Assembly (NCBI RefSeq): GCF_030655665.1
Contig: NZ_JAUSPQ010000003.1
Location: 62,001-126,000 of the forward strand
DNA from: Methanocorpusculum sp.
GTDB taxonomy: Archaea > Halobacteriota > Methanomicrobia > Methanomicrobiales > Methanocorpusculaceae
DNA length: 64,000 nt
Direction of reading: 5' to 3'
Shown: piece after piece, positions 8,961 through 19,904 of the stretch
Layout: each line of letters opens with the position of its first letter
How positions within the stretch are numbered: position 1 is the first letter of the stretch
The notes under the pieces: model-generated
Told to the model about the DNA's origin: nothing
Database searches by the model: none
Seen by the model: only the letters and a program-made list of their open reading frames with translations
Translations under genes and position numbers: made by a program

Positions 8961-9081
8961 GAACAGAAGTATATCATCAGATAAAAAACAGTCAAAAAAG
9001 AATAAAGAGATTCGGGTTAGAGAATTCCGGATATCTCCGGTGATCCCTGAGGTTCTCCCGTTTCTCCAGACATAAGCCGGA

Positions 9082-9747
9082 TTATGTTTCAGCTGCCTTT
9101 AAGGCGGCTGCAATCGCGGCTCTTGCTGCAGACTTTCCCTTTGATCTTTTCATACGGAACAGTTCTTCACGTTCCATTTCGTCGAGCCGCATCTTGATAA
9201 AGTTGCGGGCATCGATCAACTCCGGAATCACCTTGTATTCCAGGGCATTCACACGGCGCTTTGTACTTTCGATCTCGTCTAAGAGGCGCTTCATAGTCGT
9301 CTCAAGTTCGGCGGAGAGAATGATACACTCCACTAACTCCTCGAATGCGTCAGCAGCCTCATCGATCGCGGCGGACGTTCCAAGAACGCCGTAACCGCGG
9401 TTTGTGAGAGACTTCTTAACACTCTGGGCCTCGATCTTGGGTACAACAACTCCCATAATGTTCTTGCTTTTGAGGTTGATCACCGGGTTTTCAGATGCTG
9501 AAAACGCCGCTGATTTCACTCCGATACTTCCATCCACAGTTTCTGCGATTGCAATCATTTTCTGTGCACGTTCGTATTTTTCGGCAAGTTGATTTTTGAG
9601 ATCTTTAGCTTCCGCTAATACCTTGAAGAATTCAAGGATAAGTCCGTCGCGCTTCATTTTCAGAAGCTTATGTCCCCGCTCCGAGAGTTTGATACGCTTT
9701 TTAAGGGCGATCAGCTCGGATCTGGTAGGCTTCACGTTCAGCGCCAT
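9082..9747 (-). CDS. atpD: A-type ATP synthase subunit D (central stalk)
   Basis: A 221-residue protein with the subunit D pattern: an N-terminal basic coiled coil beginning NVKPTRSELIALKKRI, and a long second helix with RRVNALEYKVIPEL near residue 165. Subunit D forms the rotor shaft turning inside the A3B3 head. It is the last visible gene of the operon, 7 bases after the B gene. The C-terminal tail is Ala- and Lys-rich. No subunit G gene follows, unlike the ahaHIKECFABDG order of Methanosarcina. Confidence 0.95.
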   Translation of the reverse strand: MALNVKPTRSELIALKKRIKLSERGHKLLKMKRDGLILEFFKVLAEAKDLKNQLAEKYERAQKMIAIAETVDGSIGVKSAAFSASENPVINLKSKNIMGVVVPKIEAQSVKKSLTNRGYGVLGTSAAIDEAADAFEELVECIILSAELETTMKRLLDEIESTKRRVNALEYKVIPELIDARNFIKMRLDEMEREELFRMKRSKGKSAARAAIAAALKAAET

Positions 9748-9754
9748 GACTTAA

Positions 9755-11131
9755 TCACTTCCTGTAGTTCGAGTGGTACTTCTTGATCAGGTCACGGTCG
9801 ATACGCTTCTCAAGTTCGCTCTCCGGGAGCTGGGTGAACATACCCCATCCGACATCGAGTGTCTGGGCAATGGTTCTGTCCTCGTCAGATCCCTGACGAA
9901 CGAACTTATTCTCGAATGCATCGGCGAACTCTAAGAATTTCTGGTCGCGCTCTGAGAGTGCGTCTTTTCCGACAATGGCCACTAGGCCGCGGAGATCGAC
10001 ACCTTCTGCGTAACCGGAATACATCATATCAGAGACCTTCTTGTGATCGTCACGGGTCATGCCTTTACCGATACCGAGGTTCATCAGACGTGACAGAGAC
10101 GGCAGAACGTTAATTGGCGGGTAGATACCTTTACGGTGTAACTCCGGGGAAATAACGATCTGTCCTTCCGTAATATATCCGGTAAGATCGGGGATCGGGT
10201 GGGTGATATCATCACCGGGCATCGTCAGGATCGGAATCTGGGTAACAGATCCTTTCAGACCTTTGATGATACCTGCACGCTCGTAGAGAGATGCAAGATC
10301 GGTATACATGTAACCTGGATATCCACGGCGACCCGGAACTTCTTCGCGGGCTGCTCCGATCTGACGAAGTGCTTCACAGTAGTTCGTCATATCGGTCAGG
10401 ATAACCAGCACGTGGTAACCAAGCTCGTATGCAAGGTACTCTGCGGTGGTGAGTGCAAGACGCGGGGTGACCGTACGCTCGACAGCGGGGTCATCTGCAA
10501 GGTTCAGGAAAACGACTGCACGCTCAAGTGCACCGGTCCTCTCGAAGTCTGCCATGAAGTAGTTTGCTTCTTCACGGGTGATACCCATTGCAGCAAATAC
10601 TACAGCGAACTCGTCGGTGGATCCGGGAACTTTTGCCTGACGGGCGATCTGCAGAGCGATCTCGTTGTGCGGTAAACCGGCAGACGAGAAGATCGGCAGT
10701 TTCTGACCACGAACAAGGGTGTTCGTTCCGTCGATGGTGGAGATACCGGTCTGAATGAAATCTCTCGGTGTTCCACGTGCATACGGATTGATTGCTGCTC
10801 CGTTGATGTCAAGACGTTTGTCGGGGATGATAGCTGGTCCGCCGTCGATGGGTTTTCCACCGCCGGAAAGGATACGTCCGAGCATGGTCTTTGAGACCGG
10901 CATCTTGAACGTTTCACCAAGGAAACGGACACCGGTATCACGACCAAGACCGGTCGTGCTCTCATAACACTGAACAACGACTAAATCGTCGGAGGTATCA
11001 AGAACCTGACCACGTTTCATCGTGCCGTCGGCAAGAACAAGGCTGACCTGCTCTTCGTAGCTGACTGGTTCTGTCTTCTGAACAAAGAGCAGAGGTCCGG
11101 CAACTTTAGAGACTGTCTTATATTCTTTCAT
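9755..11131 (-). CDS. atpB: A-type ATP synthase subunit B (non-catalytic)
   Basis: A 458-residue regulatory B subunit of the A1 head. It starts [16 protein letters not shown], contains the PISGIGTI-like region ([12 protein letters not shown]) and [18 protein letters not shown], where a classical P-loop would lie in the catalytic subunit. It lacks GxxGxGKT, as expected for subunit [25 protein letters not shown] is the conserved C-terminal segment (shown here in part only as LTMPGDD and YITEGQI when aligning). It is separated from subunit A by 2 bases and from D by 7, so expression is tightly coupled. Confidence 0.96.
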   Translation of the reverse strand: MKEYKTVSKVAGPLLFVQKTEPVSYEEQVSLVLADGTMKRGQVLDTSDDLVVVQCYESTTGLGRDTGVRFLGETFKMPVSKTMLGRILSGGGKPIDGGPAIIPDKRLDINGAAINPYARGTPRDFIQTGISTIDGTNTLVRGQKLPIFSSAGLPHNEIALQIARQAKVPGSTDEFAVVFAAMGITREEANYFMADFERTGALERAVVFLNLADDPAVERTVTPRLALTTAEYLAYELGYHVLVILTDMTNYCEALRQIGAAREEVPGRRGYPGYMYTDLASLYERAGIIKGLKGSVTQIPILTMPGDDITHPIPDLTGYITEGQIVISPELHRKGIYPPINVLPSLSRLMNLGIGKGMTRDDHKKVSDMMYSGYAEGVDLRGLVAIVGKDALSERDQKFLEFADAFENKFVRQGSDEDRTIAQTLDVGWGMFTQLPESELEKRIDRDLIKKYHSNYRK

Positions 11132-11133
11132 GT

Positions 11134-12869
<1,736 letters not shown>

Positions 12870-12879
<10 letters not shown>

Positions 12880-13172
12880 AAATCAACACCCACCGAACGT
12901 TTTATACGCTCCCTCAGGGAGAGACCTGCCTCCTGCCCACCGATCGTCACGATGGTCGGTTTGACAGAATTTTCAATGATTACCTGCAGGCGACGCGGGA
13001 TCTGGTCAAGGTCCGTGCTTTGCAGCACAAGTATTCCGACATTTGCATCATCAAGTACCTTTGTAATGGTCTCGGCAAGTTTTTCGGGATTTTCGGCAGA
13101 GTAGGTCTTTTTGATACCAGCGAGCTGGAACCCTAAGACGAACTCCTTCTTTCCAATTACTGCGATTTCCAT
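12870..13172 (-). CDS. atpF: A-type ATP synthase subunit F
   Basis: A 100-residue protein of the usual subunit F length. It begins [20 protein letters not shown] and has the Rossmann-like fold pattern with [14 protein letters not shown] in the middle. Subunit F sits on the D shaft and contributes to the central stalk. It lies directly next to subunit C with no gap and overlaps subunit A by 10 bases. Confidence 0.94.
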
Positions 13173-14231
13173 TTACATCACCAGGTACTTTTCGAGAATC
13201 TCTGCACTAAGGCCTGCTTCTTTTCCACGGGCAATGGCACGGAGATTGGATACTTCGTACTTCTTTCTTTCGAGATACACCAGAAGCGGCGAGATTGAGA
13301 ACGGATTCCGTTTCGAAACTTTATCCATCTGATTGAGCTGTGCTGCAATCAGGGCGCTTTCGATCGAATAAATCGGTTTCTTTTCACGCATTGATTCAAG
13401 TGCATCAAGGAGCACGGTGACTTTGATCTTCTTTTTCAGCGAATCGACGACTTCATCGGTGCTTTCAACACTGCTGAGTCTTTCGAGCTCTTCAGGTTTG
13501 AAGGAACCGCCGGGGATCCAGATGTTCTGCTGGGCTGCGTTGTCGCCGCCCTGTGCACGCATTCTGAAAACACTGGTGATGTTTTTGATGTCGATTTCGA
13601 ACATGACATATTTCAGGAACGGACGTCCGCCCTTCATTCCGCCACGTGCTGCTTTGATCAGCGTTGCATAATAGTACTTGTACAACTCGTTTTCGAGTTT
13701 CCCAAATGAATGGGTCTCGAGTGCTTCGCTGAGTCCTTCGCTGAGGATCGCGGAAAGCTGCTTTATCGGCAGCTGTTCGACGATACGGTCAACTGACGAC
13801 TCGGCGACAAGCCGGTCCAGTGTTGGTGCATCGAGTGCACCGGCCGGGACAAGTACTGCACGGATCTTCCCATCGGAAAATCCGAGTTCTTTACCTCGCA
13901 GGATACTCAGAATGTTCTGTATATCCCACTTGTGCAGGTAATCACGGGTAAATCCTTTCATCTCTCCGGGAGCCAGAGCGATAACGCGCTGATACTCCTT
14001 TGCAAGGTTCCAGGACATGGCGTTTTCAATGAGATCCACACCTTTAAAGGATGCAGAGAGTTCATCGATTTCGCGTTTATACTCCAATTCCTCGATGAGT
14101 CTTGTGAACTCAGGGAGACCCATGTTCAGCATGCGAAGATATTCTTCCCGGGGGATGAGCTTCGCTTTGCGGACCCGCATGCGGGTTGAGACATAGATAT
14201 AGGGAGCAATTCCGCTCATTACCTCAGTCAT
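13173..14231 (-). CDS. atpC: A-type ATP synthase subunit C
   Basis: A 352-residue helical protein of the V/A-type subunit C (d-type) family. It starts near YIYVSTRMRVRKAKLIPREEY and ends with the ARGKEAGLSAEILEKYLV segment. The protein is the funnel that connects the central stalk to the membrane ring. It is followed immediately by subunit F and preceded by subunit E with 8 bases between. Confidence 0.94.
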   Translation of the reverse strand: MTEVMSGIAPYIYVSTRMRVRKAKLIPREEYLRMLNMGLPEFTRLIEELEYKREIDELSASFKGVDLIENAMSWNLAKEYQRVIALAPGEMKGFTRDYLHKWDIQNILSILRGKELGFSDGKIRAVLVPAGALDAPTLDRLVAESSVDRIVEQLPIKQLSAILSEGLSEALETHSFGKLENELYKYYYATLIKAARGGMKGGRPFLKYVMFEIDIKNITSVFRMRAQGGDNAAQQNIWIPGGSFKPEELERLSSVESTDEVVDSLKKKIKVTVLLDALESMREKKPIYSIESALIAAQLNQMDKVSKRNPFSISPLLVYLERKKYEVSNLRAIARGKEAGLSAEILEKYLVM

Positions 14232-14239
14232 TGTTTACC

Positions 14240-14818
14240 TCATCCGAACAATATCTCCGATGCATTTTTCAGACTTGATTCCCAGACTTCACCCATAAAG
14301 GTCTGGTATGAGAAGTCAAGTGTGAGCTGACCATCGGTACTTTGTACAACGACACCGCCTGCGATGTCGGTGATTCCTCCAAACGTAAATCCGCTCAGGG
14401 TTTTTAAACTGCTTAATGCCTCTTTTGCAGATTTTTCGTCGCGTGCGTTTGTGAAAACGACACCGACTTTGATCTGCTTGGCAGACTCTTTTAAGAGTTC
14501 GCGTACAGCTTTTGCATGTACGTCTGCCGGAAGATTAGCGATTTCCTCGGCGGCACTGCTGTAGACCTTGTCAAGAAGTTCCTTTTGTGCGTTTAAGAAA
14601 TCACGTTTCACGACCAAATTGGCGCTGGCGACTTCACGGATCATCATCCGTTCGGTCTGGATATCAGCGTCTTTTTCGGCGGCGAGACGGATCTCGTTTG
14701 CACGGAGGTTTGCTTCGTTGACGATCTCTTTAGCTTGTGCCTCAGCTGCGGCTTTTAAGCCGGCAGCTTCGCGGTCACCCTTTGCTTTGATTTCGTCTAC
14801 TACTACCTCAAGTCCCAT
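14240..14818 (-). CDS. atpE: A-type ATP synthase subunit E (peripheral stalk)
   Basis: A 192-residue protein with an Ala- and Glu-rich coiled coil over about the first 100 residues (EIKAKGDREAAGLKAAAEA and following). The C-terminal globular domain includes a GGVVVQSTDGQLTLDFSYQT-like strand region typical of the family. Subunit E pairs with H to form the two peripheral stalks that hold the A3B3 head. It lies between K and C in the standard order, 15 bases after K. Confidence 0.94.
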   Translation of the reverse strand: MGLEVVVDEIKAKGDREAAGLKAAAEAQAKEIVNEANLRANEIRLAAEKDADIQTERMMIREVASANLVVKRDFLNAQKELLDKVYSSAAEEIANLPADVHAKAVRELLKESAKQIKVGVVFTNARDEKSAKEALSSLKTLSGFTFGGITDIAGGVVVQSTDGQLTLDFSYQTFMGEVWESSLKNASEILFG

Positions 14819-14833
14819 ATCAGACTGCTCCGC

Positions 14834-15085
14834 TTAGACGAAGATCAAGAGCAGTGCGATAACGAGACCGAAGATAACGACGGTTTCCGGAAGAACGGTG
14901 AAGAGTAATGCAAGACCGAACATTCCACGGTCTTCTGCGGTTGCGCCGACTGCGGCTGCTCCGATACCCATTTCACCGATACCGGTACCGACACCGGCGA
15001 GACCTACTGCGAGACCTGCACCGATTGCGGTGTATCCAGATGCCAATGCTGTTGCTGCTTCTACTGTCATAGATTCGATTGCCAT
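14834..15085 (-). CDS. atpK: A-type ATP synthase subunit K (membrane rotor ring)
   Basis: An 83-residue proteolipid with two hydrophobic helices joined by a Gly/Ala-rich loop. The first holds AIGAGLAVGLAGVGTGIGE. The second holds LPETVVIFGL, where the Glu is the ion-binding carboxylate and the following Thr could help to bind Na+. The frame is open to 15217, but I chose the ATG at 15083-15085 because GAGGAA lies about 8 bases upstream and a longer form would overlap the I gene. A start at 15070 is also possible. Whether the ring couples to H+ or Na+ cannot be settled from these residues. Confidence 0.93.
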   Translation of the reverse strand: MAIESMTVEAATALASGYTAIGAGLAVGLAGVGTGIGEMGIGAAAVGATAEDRGMFGLALLFTVLPETVVIFGLVIALLLIFV

Positions 15086-15089
15086 TTTT

Positions 15090-17075
15090 TTATTCCTCAG
15101 AGAATTTTCGTTTAAGTCCAAAGGGCTTGTATATGATTCCTCCGCCCTGGTAGAATTTGGTAAAGAATTCGACATAGTGTAAACGAATCGGGTGTATAGC
15201 CCCACCAAGAATACCAAGAGCGACGTTGAGTGCGTGACCTAATATGAGAATTATGACACCCACGATAATCAATAGTACACCAACAACATCGAGGTTCATC
15301 GTGGCCGGAGTGATGAATAAATCAAAGGCCATGAAGTTAACCACCATTGCGATCGCCACGGATGAAAGACCAACTGCAGCAAGACGGCAGAAGGACAGCA
15401 TGTGGGAAAGCGTGTTTGTTGGGAGTTCCATCAGGTCAAGTGGGTTCTCTAATGCGACGAACACACAACCAACGATGATCATAATTGCACCTATTATTCC
15501 AGCAATGGTCGGGATTCCGACGAAAGTGGGAAGGGCAAAGGGGAACTGGCAGTATTCGTTTAAGTCAACCACACTGAAGATAAGTACCAGGATGCCCCAC
15601 AGGATTAAGTTCCAGCCAAACTGGGCCAGGATTGCTTTTGTCCGGTGGCTTCCTGGGTGATCCATTCTGTAGTGGTTGATCATTCCGAAGAAACGGCCAA
15701 CACTGATGTAAATTACACCAAGAATAACTGATATTATCAGCAGTTCGATGACTTGGGGCATCGCATGTTCCATGCCGGCACCTATTGGAAGGTGGCGGGA
15801 GAAAATGATCGAGTGCCAGGGGAGACTCATTCCAAAGACTTCACTATAGAGAAGTCCGAAGATGCTCGTTGAAATAGCTGCTCCAAGAATAATGATGAAG
15901 GCTTTCATACCCATTTCGCCCATCTTCAGTAAAGTCTTACGAAGGACGAGGGCAAGAACCAGGTATAAAAGACCGTATCCCAGATCTCCGACAATGAATC
16001 CAAAGAGTAAGGGGAACATGATCGCAAGGATGATGGTCGGGTCCAGCTCTTTGTATTTTGGACGGGAGTACAGGTCCATAAATAATTCTGCGGGCTTTGC
16101 AAATGATGGATTGTTATATTCCACCGGGATCGCTGTATCCTCAACTTCTGAGGAGTCAACGACTACATAAACGCGTTCACCAGTTGCCTGGTTAAGTGCC
16201 GCGGTGACTTTCTCCACTGTGTCGGCCGGGATCCAGCCGTCAATGACGAATGCTTCGTCAGTGGTTGCAAATCGAAGCGGTGCTTCGGCACGTTCCACAT
16301 CGCATGACAGTACTTCGTCGCAAGCGGCGAGTAAGTCTGCGTATTTTGCTTTGAGTTCAACGATCTTCGCGGTACAGTCTTCACGGACCTGTGTCTCTTT
16401 GTTCAGTTCGACAGTGTATTTCTCCACTGCAGCCTGAACGGTGCCGGATTCATCCGGCAGGGAAACACTCTGGAAACCTGTATCGGCCAGTTGTTTTTCA
16501 ACGTCTGCGGCATTTTTGCTCTCAACAAAGACGACTATGAAGTTTCCGTCTTTTCCTGCCTGATAATGTTTTTCATGCGGGACAGAGATGTCAAGGTCAT
16601 GTTCTATGGACCCTGCAAAAACCGTCAGATTCTCGTAACCCCGGTAGAGATCTAGCTCAAGGGGCACGAGGGAAAATGGTTTAAGTTCGTTGATACGCAG
16701 TTCACATTCCCTGATACGGGACTCTGCATTCGATCGCTTTACCGTGAGACTGCTCACTTCTTCATCGATTTTCGGAAGTTCGCTATCTATTGCTGCTCGA
16801 ATCGTTTCTGCAGGACGTTTCTGGACTGTGCTTTGCGTAGCTGGGGCAGTCTGGAATACGCTCTCAATTGAACGTATTTTCAGCAGGTCATTCGAGAGAT
16901 CGCCGGCGTTTCCAAAAGGAACGCCGATCTTAACTCCTTCAAAACCTTCTTTACCCTGTTCTACAAAATCGGTGATGTGGAAAATCTGGTGACGATATAA
17001 TTCGGTCACAACTGACGCCATTTGCTCTTTGCTCGCGGCAATTAACAAATGGGTCATCGGTCTAGGCTGAAACAT
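15090..17075 (-). CDS. atpI: A-type ATP synthase subunit I (membrane stator)
   Basis: A 661-residue protein of normal subunit I (a-type) length. The N-terminal half is soluble with coiled coils and begins with PRPMTHLLIAASKEQM. From about residue 340 it has seven to eight hydrophobic helices, including the conserved DLGYGLLYLV and LSHMLSFCRLAAVGLSS segments. The Arg in SFCRLA is the expected ion-path arginine. It overlaps subunit H by 14 bases and stops 4 bases before the K start, which fits the invariant H-I-K order. Confidence 0.96.
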   Translation of the reverse strand: MFQPRPMTHLLIAASKEQMASVVTELYRHQIFHITDFVEQGKEGFEGVKIGVPFGNAGDLSNDLLKIRSIESVFQTAPATQSTVQKRPAETIRAAIDSELPKIDEEVSSLTVKRSNAESRIRECELRINELKPFSLVPLELDLYRGYENLTVFAGSIEHDLDISVPHEKHYQAGKDGNFIVVFVESKNAADVEKQLADTGFQSVSLPDESGTVQAAVEKYTVELNKETQVREDCTAKIVELKAKYADLLAACDEVLSCDVERAEAPLRFATTDEAFVIDGWIPADTVEKVTAALNQATGERVYVVVDSSEVEDTAIPVEYNNPSFAKPAELFMDLYSRPKYKELDPTIILAIMFPLLFGFIVGDLGYGLLYLVLALVLRKTLLKMGEMGMKAFIIILGAAISTSIFGLLYSEVFGMSLPWHSIIFSRHLPIGAGMEHAMPQVIELLIISVILGVIYISVGRFFGMINHYRMDHPGSHRTKAILAQFGWNLILWGILVLIFSVVDLNEYCQFPFALPTFVGIPTIAGIIGAIMIIVGCVFVALENPLDLMELPTNTLSHMLSFCRLAAVGLSSVAIAMVVNFMAFDLFITPATMNLDVVGVLLIIVGVIILILGHALNVALGILGGAIHPIRLHYVEFFTKFYQGGGIIYKPFGLKRKFSEE

Positions 17076-17391
17076 GCAGTTTCTCCTTGAACCGCTCTAC
17101 GAATAGCGAAGTTGCCTGCGGGAGCTTTTTGCTTCCTGCGTTGATCAGGTTATCGGCGTCTGCCTTCCCCTGAGTAACGATAGCGGCATGCTTTGCTGTT
17201 GATACATTCCGTGCATCTAAAAGTCTCTGCTTTTTGTAATCCTCGGCAATGGTAACTGCCTTGGCAATCAGGTTGTCAGCTTCGAGTTTTGCGTTTGCAA
17301 GTGTCTGCTCGGCGGCACTCTCTGCTGCAGTGATTGTGGATTTACTTTTTGCTTCGGTTTCTTTAATGCTTTTCAGAACCTCAGTTTTCAT
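17062..17391 (-). CDS. atpH: A-type ATP synthase subunit H (peripheral stalk), first gene of the operon
   Basis: A 109-residue coiled-coil protein rich in Ala, Lys and Glu, the partner of subunit E in the peripheral stalk. It is the promoter-proximal gene. The ribosome site GAGGAGGG lies just before the ATG, one of the strongest in the window. The 3' end overlaps the start of the I gene by 14 bases. The assignment rests on length, composition and its fixed position in front of subunit I. Confidence 0.9.
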   Translation of the reverse strand: MKTEVLKSIKETEAKSKSTITAAESAAEQTLANAKLEADNLIAKAVTIAEDYKKQRLLDARNVSTAKHAAIVTQGKADADNLINAGSKKLPQATSLFVERFKEKLHVSA

Positions 17392-17395
17392 CCAA

Positions 17396-17448
17396 CCCTC
17401 CTCTCACGGCATATATTATTTGGTAACGTATATGTTTATACTTACGTT
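17396..17448 (-). promoter_or_regulatory. Promoter and ribosome site of the ATP synthase operon
   Basis: On the minus strand the sequence before atpH holds a TATA-like AAGTATAAACATATA at about 17428-17442 and a second AT-rich AAATAATATATG at about 17411-17422, followed by GAGGAGGG next to the ATG. The first would give a leader of about 20-30 bases. Nothing suggests specific regulation. Confidence 0.55.
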
Positions 17449-17599
17449 ATTTACCTCGCGCTTCCCTCTGTTTCCCCTCTCATATACGGAGAGCAGACAC
17501 GTACATCAGAAAAAAAGGACGACCGGTTTCATGAAAGGGTTTTGGGTTTTCCTTTGTGGAAACAATATCTACAAATAGATTGCCCTCCGAAAGTTTACT

Positions 17600-18391
17600 A
17601 TGAATACACCGGGGAGAAAAACCGTTTCAGTTTTGATTTTAGCTCTTTTAGTTGTTGCATCCATTCTGACGGCCGGGTGTGTGGGTCTGGTGAATCCGAC
17701 CCCGAATGAGATAATGATCCGCGGGAATGTCATCTCGGTCGACCCGACGTATGTCGACGGGGCGTTTATCTGGAAGCTTCTGCTGGATCCAAACGGCTAT
17801 GAGCCGGAGATGATCGCTGCAGTGGACGGATATCTGATTCCGGCAAATCCGGTTATCGAGCTTGGGGCGGGTATCGGAGCACTTACGGCATACATGAACG
17901 ATAAGCTGACGATGTCGGTGAATCAGGTGTCGGTCGAGCCGAATCCCTATCTGATTCCGTCGTTAGAGAATACAAAACAGGCAAACAGTCTTGGCGTGAC
18001 GTTTGTGCAGAAGGCGATCGGGTATGGGTCGGATACGGTCGCGATCTCGGTGACTTCTGATATCACGAACAACCGTATCGTACGGTCGGACGGCGTGCTC
18101 GTAAAATCCGTGGATGTGGAGACGACCACTGTTAAGAAGCTTGCTGAAAATGCGGGTTTTTCATCGAATATAACGCTCGTGATGAATATTGTCGGGTATG
18201 AGCATTCCGTTGTTCAGTATGAGGCTTTGTTCCTGAATCAGAATGTGAGCACAGTGATCGCGGCTGTGTATACCGACGGGAAGAACACGCCGGATTCGTT
18301 TTCGGAAAAGATGAAGCTGATCGGGTTTACGGAAAAGAGCCGGCAGGCTACGGTCGATAACGGATATATGGTGATGGTGTTCACGAAATAA
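17600..18391 (+). CDS. Lipoprotein with an FkbM-like methyltransferase fold
   Basis: A 263-residue protein. Residues 1-27 are a signal peptide with lipobox LTAGC, so the mature protein should be anchored outside the membrane. The rest resembles an FkbM-type class I methyltransferase: VIELGAGIGALTAYM (SAM-binding loop I), SVEPNPYLIPSLENT (the acidic residue after strand 2 with the EPNP motif), VTFVQKAIG, VDVETTTVKKL, and MNIVGYEHSVVQ, where active members have the D-x-E-G-x-E motif. The last motif has lost both acidic residues. SAM is not expected outside the cell, so this is probably a pseudoenzyme or a binding protein. It is divergent from the ATP synthase operon and convergent with SepCysS. 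Confidence is high for the lipoprotein, moderate for the fold. Confidence 0.65.
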   Translation: MNTPGRKTVSVLILALLVVASILTAGCVGLVNPTPNEIMIRGNVISVDPTYVDGAFIWKLLLDPNGYEPEMIAAVDGYLIPANPVIELGAGIGALTAYMNDKLTMSVNQVSVEPNPYLIPSLENTKQANSLGVTFVQKAIGYGSDTVAISVTSDITNNRIVRSDGVLVKSVDVETTTVKKLAENAGFSSNITLVMNIVGYEHSVVQYEALFLNQNVSTVIAAVYTDGKNTPDSFSEKMKLIGFTEKSRQATVDNGYMVMVFTK

Positions 18392-18405
18392 AAAAAGGGT
18401 GGGGG

Positions 18406-19584
18406 TTACCCCACGACCATATTATTTTCTTCGGCAATTTCGATAAACGAATCTGCCAGATATTCTGCCTGTGCAGTTGTCAGTCCATAGGTGTTGAACT
18501 TCCACTGTTTGGTGACACCCGGCATTATGCCGGTGATCCCCCGTTTGTTTAAGGCACTCGAGAGGAAGAAGCCGCGTTTTTTATGGGTTTGTGCGACTAT
18601 GTCGAATGATCCCGCTGTGTCCATTCGGGTAAGGGTGTGTTTTCTCGGATATTCCGAGGCAACTTTTGTTCCTTCGATGGAAAGCAAGGCGTCGGTAACG
18701 ATCTTGTGGTTTTTCAGTTCCTCGTCGAAGTGGTTGACCCGCTCTTTCACCCGCGGGAATGAGGCGATCAGACTGACTGCCGGGTCGCCCATGAGCGAAC
18801 AACCGAGGATCCCGACCTGTTTGATGCCGAATTTTCTTCCGGTCAGATTACCCTGGATCTTGGTTGTGCGAAGCACGATCTCTGCATACTCATCGGTGGT
18901 CGCAAGGACGCCGGACGGGGCGGGTGCCGCCATACTTTTGTGCCCGGATCCGACGACGAAATCGACGCCGAGTTTTTTGCCGTTTACCGGCAGGACCCCG
19001 ACGGTGTAAACTCCATTGTAGAGGATCGGGATATCATACTGGTGAGCTACTTTTGCAATGTTTTCGACTTCATGCATGTTTCCATACATAAAATCGACCG
19101 CATCGACAAATACCAGTTTAGGGGCATATCCGAATTCGCGTATGGCGTTTTCGATCGATTCCGCAGCTGCGTCGGCGGTGATGTGGTGATCGGGGGTCGG
19201 TTTGATTTCCCGGACGACGCCGTTCACGACCTCGACGGATAAATACGCAGTGTAATGCCCCATCCCGGTCATGATGACCGGCTCGCCTTTTCCGACGAGT
19301 GCTCCGGTCACCTCCTGGAATGCCCGCCGTGCTCCCGGAACGAGTTGGATCTGGTCCATGCCGAGCCATGCGGCTGCTTCGGTGTGGAAGTCCGCGATCG
19401 GCGGTTTAGTTACATAGTCCAGGCGGAAGGGTTTATGACAGTTGTCACAGACGGAGTAGCCGTCTCCCCATGCGATGACGGCTTTCATCGCCTCCGGGGT
19501 GAGTCTGCCGGCTGCCTGGATCGGATCAAGGTTGATCGAGGATTCTTCAACAGCACGTGTCTCTATCTGCCCGGCGCATTTCAT
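18406..19584 (-). CDS. pscS: Sep-tRNA:Cys-tRNA synthase (SepCysS)
   Basis: A 392-residue PLP enzyme that converts O-phosphoseryl-tRNA(Cys) to Cys-tRNA(Cys) with a sulfur donor, the second step of the methanogen route to cysteine. The N-terminal segment carries CDNCHKPFRLDYVTKPPI, whose Cys residues are among those known to matter in the family. The PLP lysine is in VVGSGHKSMAAPAPSG. The Cys in LGCSLMGD is also conserved. The start overlaps the stop codon of a 59-residue gene (ATGA at 19581-19584), and tRNA-Cys lies 63 bases further upstream on the same strand. Substrate tRNA and enzyme may therefore share a transcript. Confidence 0.95.
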   Translation of the reverse strand: MKCAGQIETRAVEESSINLDPIQAAGRLTPEAMKAVIAWGDGYSVCDNCHKPFRLDYVTKPPIADFHTEAAAWLGMDQIQLVPGARRAFQEVTGALVGKGEPVIMTGMGHYTAYLSVEVVNGVVREIKPTPDHHITADAAAESIENAIREFGYAPKLVFVDAVDFMYGNMHEVENIAKVAHQYDIPILYNGVYTVGVLPVNGKKLGVDFVVGSGHKSMAAPAPSGVLATTDEYAEIVLRTTKIQGNLTGRKFGIKQVGILGCSLMGDPAVSLIASFPRVKERVNHFDEELKNHKIVTDALLSIEGTKVASEYPRKHTLTRMDTAGSFDIVAQTHKKRGFFLSSALNKRGITGIMPGVTKQWKFNTYGLTTAQAEYLADSFIEIAEENNMVVG

Positions 19585-19760
19585 AGAAGTTCACCTTCGA
19601 GGATCTCAAGTTGTTTTCTGATGTTTTCGACGGTTTTTTTCGTGCGTTCCTTCTGTTCATCGTTGAGATGATGCAAAGGTGAGGTCTCCCGCAGGGTGAC
19701 CCGTATGTCGGTCAAATTAAAGAGACCGGTGAATACTGCATCTATCGCTTTTTGTGACAT
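19581..19760 (-). CDS. Small 59-residue protein coupled to SepCysS
   Basis: An open frame of 59 codons ending in the ATGA that starts SepCysS. It begins MSQKAIDAVFTGLFNLTDI, has a central TSPLHHL and ends in a charged helix from about DEQKERTKKTVENIRK to LEILEGELL. The composition is that of a small helical protein. In some archaea, accessory helical domains (SepCysE and short N-terminal SepCysS-like segments) bind SepCysS and bridge it to SepRS. The position and size fit such a helper, but I cannot prove homology. Tight coupling argues that it is a real gene. Confidence 0.6.
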   Translation of the reverse strand: MSQKAIDAVFTGLFNLTDIRVTLRETSPLHHLNDEQKERTKKTVENIRKQLEILEGELL

Positions 19761-19822
19761 TTTTCATGGAGTATCTGCATTTTTCCCCGCACAGATACGA
19801 TGCGGTTTTTTCAGAAGGGATA

Positions 19823-19894
19823 AGCCAGGTGCCTGAATTGAACAGGCGTAGAACTGCTCTGCAGGCAGTCGCGTTACCACTCCGCCAACCTGGC
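19823..19894 (-). tRNA. tRNA-Cys (anticodon GCA)
   Basis: On the minus strand the sequence folds as a full cloverleaf. The acceptor stem is GCCAGGT with ACCTGGC, the anticodon stem is ACTGC/GCAGT with loop CTGCAGA (anticodon GCA), and the T arm has GTTCAATTC. The discriminator base is T (U73), which is the main cysteine identity element. No CCA is encoded and there is no intron. It is the substrate of the neighbouring SepCysS gene. Its upstream region carries two palindromes. Confidence 0.95.
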
Positions 19895-19904
19895 ATTTCT
19901 ACAA

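Noticed and set aside
14834-15217. 127-residue form of subunit K
   Set aside because: The N-terminal 44 residues translate the end of the subunit I gene; the ATG at 15085 has a ribosome site and gives a normal 83-residue proteolipid.
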